64,000 bases of DNA from Undaria pinnatifida. Taxonomy: Eukaryota; Sar; Phaeophyceae; Laminariales; Alariaceae. The notes under the pieces were generated by a model. That model did not search any database, was not told the DNA's origin, and saw nothing but the letters and a program-made list of their open reading frames with translations. This document shows, piece by piece, positions 56,601 to 64,000 of this stretch (the stretch's first letter is position 1; every line of letters starts with the position of its first letter). The stretch is taken from contig JABAKD010000028.1 of NCBI GenBank assembly GCA_012845835.1, positions 12,338,717-12,402,716 on the forward strand. The letters are read 5' to 3'. Both the position numbers and the translations under genes were made by a program.

Positions 56601-59600
56601 TTGTTTTGTTTTTCCGTCTTAAGGCGGCCCCTGTTGCCAGCTCTGTGGCGGAAACAGCGGGCGCGCCCGCGGACGCTATCACGTCTTCTTCTTCGATGTC
56701 CGTGGGCGCTGCCCCTCCGTCGGAGTCTCATGTTGCCGCGTCTGCTGCTGGCGGCGGTGTGACTGGTGGCGTTGGCGGTGGCACTGACGCCGTGCCCGTT
56801 CCCGCCCCGCAGATGGGAAACGGTTCGGGCAGCAAGGCTTCCGTGAAGGTGAGGACGATTGTTGTTGTGTTGTTGTTGTTGTTGTTGTTGTTGTTGCTGT
56901 TGTTGTTGCTGTTGTTGTTGCTGTTGTTGTTCATGTGTTTTTTGTGTTTGTTTCGGTTTGTGTGTTTTTTCGGGTGTTCATTGTTTCGTTTTTTTTTTAA
57001 TTTGTGGATTGTTTTTTTTTCAATGTTCTTTGTGTTTTAGATTTTTTTCGCGGATTTCGGGGATTTCATTTTTTGAGCTTCATGGGGGGAATCTGCGGAT
57101 GTTTCTTGTTTTTTTTGGGCTGGGTTGTCTTTGATTTAAATAGAGTGACACCTACGTGGCGCCGCAGACTCAATTGTCACCTCTGCTAGGCGTGAGGGCC
57201 GGGATATACCTGACGGGGCCCAGGACAAAAAAAGGTAGTTTCTGTGAGTTTTTCTCGTGTCGCTTAGAACGCGGCAGCGTGGTGGTTTTACAATACTCTA
57301 TGAAATCGACGAGCGTAGGCGAATGCTGACCCCTATGCGCAATGGAAACGAAGGCAAGTATCGGGGGGGAGAATGGAAGACACATTACCACAAGATGAAA
57401 GGCAGGTACCGGAGGGCAGAAGGGAAGGCGCGTGTGACCACGGCTTGTCCCAAGGGCGGTTCAATAGGTACAAGTCAACATCGCTCGAGTTGAGCTGGAA
57501 AGTAAAGAAATGGCAAAAATATATACCAGGGCGCACATGTATGGCACGTATGGCTGTACAGTTGTGATGTTGTGACCTCATGGTTATAAAGCTCTACGAC
57601 TGTGTATGGTTTTACGACCGCTGTATGATACCTCTATGGGCATAAACCAGGTATACATGACTTGGAAATATATTTGGAAGTATATTATAAAAATTAAAAT
57701 ACACTCCAGCTGTGAGATCGAATATTTTGTCGAAACTCATCTTTGCAAGCTGTTTGTGATACTCCGATATATGTGGTATCATGCGTATGGCTGTACGTTT
57801 TTTTTTGCGTGATGGTCGTATGTTTAGAAATCTGTTTTGTGTGTATGGTTGTAAACTGTTGCTCTATGGGTACATACCAGGTATACGCATGACGGTCTGT
57901 GGTTGTGTGGTTGTACCAGGTATGACTTTGTCGTTGTATATTGTAAAAATAAAAAGACACTCCAGCTGTGAGATCGAATATTTTGTCGAAACTCATCTTT
58001 GCAAGCTGTGTGTGATACTCCGATCGCGCGTATTACGGGTTGTGTGTCCTCATTAAGGATATAGGTCGGCGACTTCCCTTGCAACTGCAGTGTAGCTATC
58101 AGGGTCAACAGGGTGATGTTAATCAGTCTGTCCGCGGAAACTATAAAACCCGTTTCTGAGGGGGACAAAATCTGACAGCTGTGGAAGGAAATGCATCAGT
58201 TTATCAAGTGAATCCGGTAAATCGAATAACCGGTGAGGGGACGGCGGAGTTTTCAAGGACGTGGGGGCCTGGTTTTGATCAAGAGGGAGCGCGGGGGGTG
58301 GGGGGGGGGCAGCTCAATCTGTGCGTGGAAACTATAAATCCTCTAAGGGGATAAATCTGACGGTTTTGGAAAGAATGCACCATCTCGTCATGTATATCCT
58401 GTAAGTCGTACAACCAGTGAGGAGAGGGCGGAGCGTTCGAGGGGGTGGGGGTGGGGGTGGGGCGAAAGGGTTTTTCAAACAACATCTTTAGGTCGCATAG
58501 ATGTAGGGTTTGCTATACGCGTGGTGCTAGGTCTAGGCGATCGTGCGGGTGGTGGGGAAGGAGGGGGCGTTGGGGGGGGGGGGGGGGGTGAATGAATGAA
58601 AGCTACGTCATCGATGGCTAGAAAGATAATGACGTGATATCAATTGCGTAGAAGTGTTCATTACTCTGGCCGATTTCGATTGTAGGTGGGGCGTTTACAC
58701 AAAAGGGCGGGAAAAAAAAAAAAAGAGGGGGGGGGGGGGCGGGGGCGGGGGCGGGGGAAATGAATCGGAGCTATGTCATGGATGGCGAGAAATATATTGA
58801 GGTGATATTAGCGGGCTGGTAGTGGTTACTACTCTGGCAGATTTTGATTTTCGGTGGGGCGTTTGAACAAGAGGGATCGGGGGGGGGGGGGGGGGGACAC
58901 TTGAATATGTGCGCGGAAACTATAAATCCTTGAAGGGGACAAATCTGACGGTTGTAGCAAGAAGACATTCTTTTATATCATCTGTCTGGTATTGTTTACT
59001 ATTCTAGAAGATTTGATGTTAGGTGTGGTATGCAACACAATCTTCAGGTGTGGTAAACAACGTGTTGAAGCTTCATAATTTGTTTTTGTACATAGATCGC
59101 AAGATAGAATATTTCAATCAATAGGTACAACCATGTAGTTACCATTATTTACTGACATCGCTAATTGTATGAAAAGAGATACATGCTGCAAAATACAACA
59201 GGCGAGGTGGTGTGGTCATGCAATGTCACCACCATTGAGCACGAGAGGGAGAAGTGCGAATCGTCCGTGTTTTGAAAGGAACGCTTGGTGTACCCGCGCT
59301 CAATTACGTTACTTCGTTAGACATACTTCGTTTGGCATAGGTGGGGAGGCGATCATGCAGATGGTATGTACGAAATACCCTACGTAATAGGTTGGTAGTG
59401 TGGTCTACCGCAATTGTTGTATATATAGTAGCGATCGACGTTCACCGCCTGTTCCATCATGACTCGGCAGCACTGACAAACCAAGCATCATCAAGCCTGG
59501 GCTGAACCTCCGCTCGCTTGCCACATACACGAGGAGTACACAGGAACTTGCGTACGCACTCGGTAAACCCAAGTGTAGCCCACTCCAACAGTTAACTCAC

Positions 59601-62600
59601 ACTATAACGCTTGTTGTTTCATGCATACTGAATTCCACACATGTCTCGTTTTGTCCCGGCTTATACAGTTTCCGTGCGCAGAACAAGGTTGACGCCTTAG
59701 TCCTGTTGACCCTGTCATTAGCAGGGGAGTCATCGACCTGTATCCTTCACGAGGGTTTACACACCCCGTAAGACGCGCGATCGAAGTATCACACTCACAC
59801 GCAGCTTGGAACGCCTTCACGAGGGTTTACACACCCCGCAAGATGCGCGATCGAAGTATCACACTCACACGCAGCTTGGAACGCTGAGTTATGATCGAAA
59901 ACCTTGTTGGTCGATCTCCCACTAGCTGAAGTGTATTTTGTTCATTTTTTACATACATTTTTTATAGCTGGTTGTTTGGCTGTGGGGTTGTACGGCTTTG
60001 AGTTTGTATGATACGGATGTGTGGGTTGTGACTGTTACGTACGTTTGATGGCTGGACAGATGGTTTCATCACTGCGTTATTGCTGGGCTGTGTGCCTGAA
60101 TGGTTGGATGGATGACTATGGTTGAAGGAATTGCGTGTTTGGCTTGTTGGCTGGATGAAAATGGCTGTGAATATCACCAGATGGTTGCAGGCTTTATATT
60201 GATCATGGTTGTGGCCGCACGGTTTCATGATTTTATGGCAGTATGGTTGCACGACCTGTCTATATCATTGCTGTATTGGTTCCTGACTGTGGTTTTTACA
60301 TGGCTGTTTGCTTGGTTGGGTGGTGGTATGTTTTGATGGCTGTCTGACCCTGCGGTTGCAAACGTGACTCCGCAGTTTGTGGCTTTAGCTTTATCGACTA
60401 TCCTTGGATGACTGCTCTTTTACGTTTCTTCAGCGACTGTGTTGTGTAGATGGGCGACTGCGTACTGTATGGCTGTATCGTTTCATTACTGCTGGGCTGT
60501 ATGGTTGGATGTCTGATTTTATGTTTGGATGGTAGGTTGGTCGGTTGGATGCATGGTGGAGAAGGGAACGATTAGCGGAACGGGGTGGATAGATTGACTC
60601 ATGATGACCAGTGACGTTATTCAGCTGCCTTTGAAGATTCAGATGCTCATGGGGATGCTCATGGGTCATGGGGATGCTCATGGCGAGGATTCCTTCTATT
60701 TTTTTTTTTTTTTTCTTCTTGTGTGTTGGCTCGTCTTGTCTTGGCCTGTGTTACCTCGCGTTGCCTTGCTTGGTCGATCGATCGGTCGGTCGTTCGGTCG
60801 GTCGTTCGGTCGGACGTTCGGTCGCAAGGATAGCAGGATAGTAGCGAGCACGCCAAGTGTCCCCTTCGAGCGTCCCACCCCCTCTTGCATGCGCGACACC
60901 CTCCGTTCCCACCAACTGACACCGCCTCCAAATTTGCAACCCCCCCCGCTTCGCCCCACTCAGGTGGCGCCCCCGGCCGTTGTGGTAGCTTCTCCTTCTA
61001 CCCCTGCCGCAGTGACACCAGCGGCTTCGCTCGCTCCGGAAGCCTCGGCCGCCCCCCCCACCCCCCCCGCTGCCGCCCTCCCCGACGCCCCTACCCCAGC
61101 CCTTCCCGCGTCCCCTCTACCCGCCGTTCCTGTCGCTGCTCCCGTCCCCGCGGCCCCTACGACGTACGCCTCCATGGCTAAATCTTGGGCTACGGTGGCT
61201 GCTGTGGGAGGTGACGTGTCCGCCGCCCCGGGGCTGTCTGGTGGTGGTGTCGGCGCCCCCGCTACTTCGGGGATCCCTGGAGTTGGCGTCGTTAGCGGTA
61301 ACAACGGAGTTGTTGCGGCTGCCGCCCCTGTTAGCAACGGTGGGTGGGGTGTGCCGGACGCGGCGGTGGTGGCGCCGGGTGTGGGGGGTGGTGTTGGTGT
61401 GGGTGGCACAGCGGCGGTGGCGCCGGTGGGTGGGGCGGGGGTGGTGGTTGAGCAGCCCCTTCTTTCACAGGCGGGGTCTGGGGGGGGACAGGGGTCTTCT
61501 CGTCCTCCTTCTGCGTCCGGCAAGGTGGGTGTTTTTCTCTTTTGGTGGCTCGCTTGCCTGCTTTGTTTGCTTGCGCTTGCTTGCTTTCGCGTGCTTGCTT
61601 GCTATTATAGCTTACTGGATGATTATCAATTGCTGATTGGCTGTCGATGCGTGTCTGCCTGGCTGTTTTTCTTGTCTTATACCGAAATGTCTTTTAGGCC
61701 TGGCAGTCTGTCTCGTCTCCGTTTGTCTGTCTCGTCTCCGTTTGTCTGTCTCGTCTCCGTTTGTCTGCTCTACTGTCCGAATGGTTCAAGGCTTATGGTG
61801 TTGTACAGGGAAGGAGGGCGGGGTTAGCAGACCAATATGGGCTCGTGGCTGTTGAAAGTGGTATACTTGAAGTAGATCGTGGCCAGACGCCTGACCAGGT
61901 GGCAGTGACTCTGGTTTGGGAATGAACGCAGCTCACGGACACAGGCGTTGTCCTCTTAATTTGCAGTCGTTGTGCAGTCTACGCACACGTTTCTATAATA
62001 ACATTGAGGTCTCTTGGTATGATGGAGCGTGCCTCGCCATTGTGTCCCCTAAACGAAACCATTTAATATCTTCAAATAACCCTATACCGGTATCTGGTAC
62101 CGGTATATTGCAACCGATTATGCCCTATACCTGGTACATCATGACCCGATATCTCGTACCAGGTATATTGCAAAATTATCATGTACAAGTGTGTGTATTT
62201 CCCCCCTATCCCTGTCCGAGCAGCGTAATTTTCTGGCGATTTTCTTACTATGCCCCCATGTCCCCCCTCTGTCCTCTACCCTACGCTACAACTTCCATTC
62301 GACAGAGCCAGAAGGGATCCTCGTTGCACATCCCCCACCACGCTTCCCCCGCTGTCGCCGCCTCGGCCGCGGCTGCCCGTGAGGCCGCCGCCGCGGGCAA
62401 CGGGGAAATTATGCCGGCCACGTCGCTCTTCGTCCGCAAGGTATGTTCGTATACGTATACCTGCAGTATTTTAGCGCTCTAAATAATGCATCCATTGCAT
62501 TGCGTGCGCAATCTAAATGATGATTTTCGTTCCGTTTTTTCTTGTCTTAAGCTTTTTTTCGTTTTTGTCTTGTCTTGTCTTGTCTTGTCGGGCCTTTTGT

Positions 62601-63595
62601 GTGTTTGTTCTTGTCTTGGTCTTGAGCTTTTTTTCGTTTTTGTCTTGTCTTGTCTTGTCTTGTCGGGCCTTTTGTGTGTTTGTTCTTGTCTTGGTCTTGA
62701 GTTTTTTTTCTCGTTTTGGGATTTTTCGGGGCCCAATCTTGCGGCACAAACGGCTTTGTTTTGTTCGCTTGTCGGCGACGTTTCATGTAGATATGGGCAG
62801 CGAGCTCACGGCCCTATCGTCTAAAATATTTAGTTGCGTTACACTATTGTTACCTGTTGTGACCTCTGTGTGGTTTATATTTTATCAAATTTATTCAAAT
62901 TTGATCAATTTCATGATCGATATTGGTTCAGGTACCAGTATAAAAACGAAGTGTCGAGAACTACTGATGCCATGGAGTAGTACCAGTATTCTGAGTGATT
63001 CCGGTACTTTTGAGTAGTGCCAGTGCATTGAGTACTACCAGTATACTGAGTATTCCCAGCATATCGTGCAACACCTGGCATCGGTTAATTGGGTAGGGCC
63101 AAGGTATGAATTGGTACTAGTTTATTGGGTAGGGCCAGTATACCGAGTGTTTTGAGTAATACGCGTTTATTGAGTAGTGCCAATATATTCCAGATATTGA
63201 GTAGTGCCAGCATACGAGTTTATTGAGTGGTACCAGTGTGCGAGGTACTGAGTTGTACCATTATTTCAACCCTATGTTCCGTTTGCACTATTACTAGCAA
63301 TACTTGGTGTTTGTTATTGCCACAATGTGGTTGACGTTTTTTCATGTTTCTTAACCCTCTAAAGGCCCCCAAATCCCTCCCTATACTAAATGCAAGTGAA
63401 TTGGTACAAAAAAGAGGGTTTCCAGTTATAAAGGCGTTAATGTTGATTATTTCAGGTGGACATGACGATCGACAGAGAGGAGATGGTGGCTCATTTCTCG
63501 GCTTACGGGGACGTGACGGGCATCAGCATGAACCCCACTCGCGGATACGCGTTCATCGACTACCGCACGAACGAATGCGTGCAGAGCGCCCTCAG
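50553..63595 (+). CDS. G3BP-like protein: NTF2-like domain, low-complexity linker, RRM (3' end outside window)
   Basis: Nine exons with agreeing phases give about 556 residues before the window ends. Residues about 13-146 form an NTF2-like domain: VGSHFVKQYYGEVLSKKP, HRFYTDESTFCH, then a strand like VLLMVTGSITI and QTFFLSRQ, ending NAIFRFLD. Residues about 147-500 are Ala/Pro/Gly/Ser-rich with a TYASMAKSWATV motif near 345. An RRM begins at about 505 (SLFVRK, RNP2-like) and reaches RNP1 (RGYAFIDY). This is the layout of Ras-GAP SH3-binding proteins (G3BP), cytoplasmic RNA-binding proteins that nucleate stress granules in animals. That function is family knowledge and untested here. The start ATG is followed by MSTRRGAPAPAVVGSHF. 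The rest of the RRM and any RGG tail lie to the right. Confidence 0.88.
51110..51265 (+). repeat. Tandem pair of 'gtactc..ttgttgcttgc' repeat
   Basis: Two units of about 78 bp with tactcctttgttgcttgc / tactcatttgttgcttgc and gaccattgaccacgcatc. Inverted or diverged copies at 22,810-22,880, 34,262-34,350 and 40,895-40,965. Confidence 0.55.
51714..51809 (+). CDS. G3BP-like exon 2
   Basis: 32 codons, phase 0 both ends. Very strong acceptor (poly-T then cag|TATTAC) and donor gaagag|gtgtgg. It encodes YYGEVLSKKPVELHRFYTDE, the first helices of the NTF2-like fold. Joined to exon 1 it gives FVKQYY, as in animal G3BP (FVRQYY). Confidence 0.92.
52445..52640 (+). repeat. 190-bp dispersed repeat family, near-full copy
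   Basis: It runs from ccagctgtgagatcgaa through catctttgcaagctgtgtg, gatactccgatcgcgcg and cattaaggatataggtcggc to atcagggtcaacagggtgat. Other copies on both strands: 11,215-11,335; 16,845-16,970; 25,395-25,790 (three in tandem, period ~142); 46,370-46,470 (-); 47,865-47,930; 53,040-53,185; 57,695-57,775; 57,945-58,145; 59,690-59,945 (-). No coding capacity; SINE- or MITE-like, class unknown. Confidence 0.75.
52695..52806 (+). CDS. G3BP-like exon 3
   Basis: 37 codons plus 1 nt. Acceptor gatgcag|GAGCCT, donor gaagcag|gtaacg. It encodes SGLADIKAKIEHLGLGGATV and ends in CGSVDAQPSEA. It occupies the NTF2-like helix-strand stretch before the VMG-type strand. Confidence 0.88.
52895..53005 (+). repeat. 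gttggt then TTTGGG hexamer arrays
   Basis: gttggtgttggtgttg is followed by tttgtg and about eight gggttt units, in intron 3 of the G3BP-like gene. Confidence 0.9.
53650..53790 (+). repeat. 9-bp gttgataat-type minisatellite
   Basis: About fifteen degenerate units (gttgataat, gctgatcat, gttgatacg), in intron 3. Confidence 0.92.
54335..54535 (+). repeat. Two shadow copies of G3BP-like exon 4 acceptor side
   Basis: gaacgacaagcggagtactt then ctgatggtg (54,500-54,528) mirrors the exon 4 start (caacgacaggcggagtgctt then ctgatggtg). The flank 'tttttcga..cgttttccaac' occurs at about 54,340 and 54,455. Confidence 0.75.
54811..54980 (+). CDS. G3BP-like exon 4
   Basis: 2 nt plus 56 codons. Acceptor aacgacag|GCGGAG, donor gtagag|gtaaca, phase 0. 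It encodes GVLLMVTGSITIADLEPRQF and NYFVRNAIFRFLDVLPE, the last strands of the NTF2-like domain. Copies of its acceptor side lie upstream at 54.34 and 54.45-54.53 kb. Confidence 0.92.
55585..55700 (+). repeat. TTCCC pentamer and C-rich tract
   Basis: ccttcccttcccttccc repeats, grading into C/T-rich sequence. It ends about 65 bp before the exon 5 acceptor. Confidence 0.92.
55764..55934 (+). CDS. G3BP-like exon 5
   Basis: 57 codons, phase 0 both ends (aaaaacag|GCTGCT; cctcag|gttatt). It encodes AALKARDEEEGATSRSMPAA, an acidic then Ala/Gly-rich linker. A clear copy of its 3' part, donor and intron start lies at 56.1-56.22 kb. Confidence 0.88.
56098..56225 (+). repeat. Shadow copy of G3BP-like exon 5 donor side
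   Basis: ggcagcgatgacgtcgtc, attgccgagattcaaaacg and gctcctcag|gtgactg, then ttccttggggttacc. All are in the same order as the true exon 5, its donor and its intron start. Confidence 0.88.
56338..56475 (+). repeat. Shadow copy of G3BP-like exon 6 acceptor side
   Basis: ctcccttgcctgcaacccc, cgctcctc, ttttgttttgtttt and cgacccctgttg match 56,537-56,640 in order, including a retained AG (gctcgtag). The copied exon part is out of use. Confidence 0.85.
56624..56848 (+). CDS. G3BP-like exon 6
   Basis: 75 codons, phase 0 both ends (gtcttaag|GCGGCC; gtgaag|gtgagg). The linker is Ala/Gly/Ser-rich and contains APQMGNGSGSKASVK at its end. A copy of its acceptor side lies upstream at 56.34-56.47 kb. 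Confidence 0.85.
56858..56933 (+). repeat. TTG triplet array
   Basis: A near-continuous gttgttgtt run with three ctg variants, just inside intron 6. Confidence 0.95.
57945..58145 (+). repeat. 190-bp dispersed repeat family, near-full copy
   Basis: Almost identical to the 52.45-kb copy over about 190 bp, so one of the youngest pairs. A truncated copy lies 250 bp upstream (57,695-57,775). Confidence 0.8.
58130..59030 (+). repeat. Alternating repeat cluster with G-runs
   Basis: 'ggaaactataaa.cc' with 'gggg.acaaatctgacgg' occurs near 58,135, 58,325 and 58,913. 'gaatg..agctacgtcatcgatggc' with 'ggtggggcgttt' occurs near 58,590 and 58,760. Long G runs lie between. Confidence 0.75.
59690..59945 (-). 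repeat. 190-bp family, reverse copy with internal 70-bp duplication
   Basis: The segment starting ccttcacgagggtttacaca is present twice (59,744-59,813 and 59,814-59,883) with only a couple of differences, inside a reverse copy of the family. Confidence 0.75.
60772..60830 (+). repeat. tcggtcgttcgg repeats
   Basis: Tetra/octamer repeats of ggtcggtcgttc before exon 7. Confidence 0.9.
60964..61524 (+). CDS. G3BP-like exon 7
   Basis: 187 codons, phase 0 both ends (ccactcag|GTGGCG; ggcaag|gtgggt). It is an extremely Pro/Ala-rich then Gly/Val-rich linker holding TYASMAKSWATVAAVGG, similar to a short motif found in G3BP linkers. Intron 6 before it is 4.1 kb. No shadow copy was seen. Confidence 0.85.
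61712..61768 (+). repeat. 19-bp tandem triplet
   Basis: tctcgtctccgtttgtctg three times, in intron 7. Confidence 0.92.
62306..62440 (+). CDS. G3BP-like exon 8
   Basis: 45 codons, phase 0 both ends (ttcgacag|AGCCAG; cgcaag|gtatgt). It ends ATSLFVRK, the first RRM strand. An alternative acceptor two nt downstream would break phase. Confidence 0.83.
62551..62715 (+). repeat. 75-bp tandem duplication with tgtct pentamers
   Basis: gctttttttcgtttttgtct starts at 62,551 and 62,626 with identical following sequence. A third partial unit follows. Confidence 0.92.
63351..63440 (+). mobile_element. TTAA-flanked MITE, copy 5, beside a splice acceptor
   Basis: ttaaccctctaaaggcccc to gggtttccagttataaagg|cgttaa. 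Only 15 bp separate its right TTAA from G3BP-like exon 9, so the branch point and part of the pyrimidine tract of that intron must come from it or its edge. Confidence 0.75.
63456..63595 (+). CDS. G3BP-like exon 9 (RRM core)
   Basis: 46 codons plus 2 nt. Acceptor tatttcag|GTGGAC in phase 0, donor gccctcag|gtaatt in phase 2. It encodes VDMTIDREEMVAHFSAYGDV and TRGYAFIDYRTNECVQSAL, including RNP1. A TTAA MITE ends 15 bp upstream. Two copies of the exon's 3' end follow in the next intron. The gene continues beyond the window. Confidence 0.93.
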
Positions 63596-63689
63596 GTAAT
63601 TAATGATGATTGATTGACAACAAGAATGAATGGTTGATTGATGGAATGTAGCGGTTGCTGTTTGGTGATTGATGCTTTTGATGAGTGGT

Positions 63690-63945
63690 GATAAGTGGTC
63701 ATCGACTGCCGAACCAACGAATGCGTGCAGAGGCGCCCTCAGGCGATGGATGGCGATTGATTGATGGAACGCAATGGCGGGTTGGTGGTTGGCGGTTTAA
63801 ATGCAGTGGTTTTTTGGTGATTGATGGTTGATGAGTGGCGATCGATGATGAGTGATGATTAATGATCCATGAGTGGGGATAAGTGCTCATCGATTACCGA
63901 ACCGACGAATGCGTGCACAGCGCCGGATAATGACTGATTGGTTCG
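63690..63945 (+). repeat. Two shadow copies of G3BP-like exon 9 donor side
   Basis: tcatcgactgccgaaccaac (63,700) and tcatcgattaccgaaccgac (63,888), each followed by gaatgcgtgca and a decayed cag. They match the true exon end tcatcgactaccgcacgaac then gaatgcgtgcagagcgccct. 'Tgattgattgatgg'-type repeats follow each. Confidence 0.9.
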
Positions 63946-64000
63946 TGGAATGCAATGGTTAATTGATGGGTCATGGTTGATGGAATGGAATGTTTGCTGT

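Larger units (their letters stand above)
56849..60963 (+). other. Intron 6 of the G3BP-like gene
   Basis: 4.1 kb, carrying the TTG array, an inverted copy of the 10-kb repeat, two 190-bp family copies plus an inverted one, the G-run cluster and tcggtcgttcgg repeats. 'ggttggatgg'-rich sequence fills 59.95-60.6 kb. Confidence 0.7.

Noticed and set aside
60960-61523. 187-aa minus ORF
   Set aside because: Antisense shadow of the GC-rich exon 7.
60601-61827. 408-aa plus ORF
   Set aside because: It is exon 7 (60,964-61,524) with read-through into both introns; the splice sites and phase support the shorter exon.
1-64000. tRNA or rRNA genes
   Set aside because: I looked for ggttcga-type T-arm motifs; those found lie in repeats and lack a matching acceptor stem.

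Overview
This is a eukaryotic nuclear window. No bacterial-style operons, rRNA, tRNA, CRISPR arrays or long uninterrupted genes are visible. Coding sequence is a small fraction, cut into short GC-rich exons with GT-AG introns that are full of low-complexity and dispersed repeats. Taxon cannot be read with confidence. The intron-rich, repeat-rich layout and the protein families fit a large-genome protist or alga, perhaps a stramenopile such as a brown alga. That guess is weak.

Two genes can be assembled by hand. The first is a minus-strand gene from about 41.9 kb down to about 8.7 kb. I find 16 candidate exons whose splice phases all agree, giving 2223 coding nt (740 residues plus stop). Its centre carries four EF-hands: two canonical and two degenerate. 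The N-terminal flank is low complexity and the C-terminal flank is charged. The second is a plus-strand G3BP-type gene (NTF2-like domain, Ala/Pro/Gly-rich linker, RRM) that starts at 50,553 and runs off the right end after nine exons. The genes diverge from an intergenic block at 41.9-50.6 kb.

The most unusual feature is shared by both genes. Most exons have one or more diverged partial copies ('exon shadows') in the neighbouring intron, each carrying a piece of exon plus its splice junction. In every case seen, a copy of an acceptor junction lies upstream of the true exon and a copy of a donor junction lies downstream. This is what repeated tandem duplication across exon-intron borders would leave. 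The tell-tale duplication helped locate several of the short exons.

The rest is repeats. There is a ~90-bp TTAA-flanked MITE (five copies, at least two nested in another repeat and one 15 bp from a splice acceptor) and a ~265-bp MITE with ~40-bp inverted ends. There is a ~335-bp fold-back hairpin and a 190-bp dispersed family with a dozen copies. Many minisatellites occur, including a ctacggtag array at 37 kb, an AAAGGCT array at 12 kb and a 43-bp array at 14.8 kb. Left of 8.7 kb and between 42 and 50.5 kb I see repeats but no gene I can support. No retrovirus-like or virus-like element was recognised.
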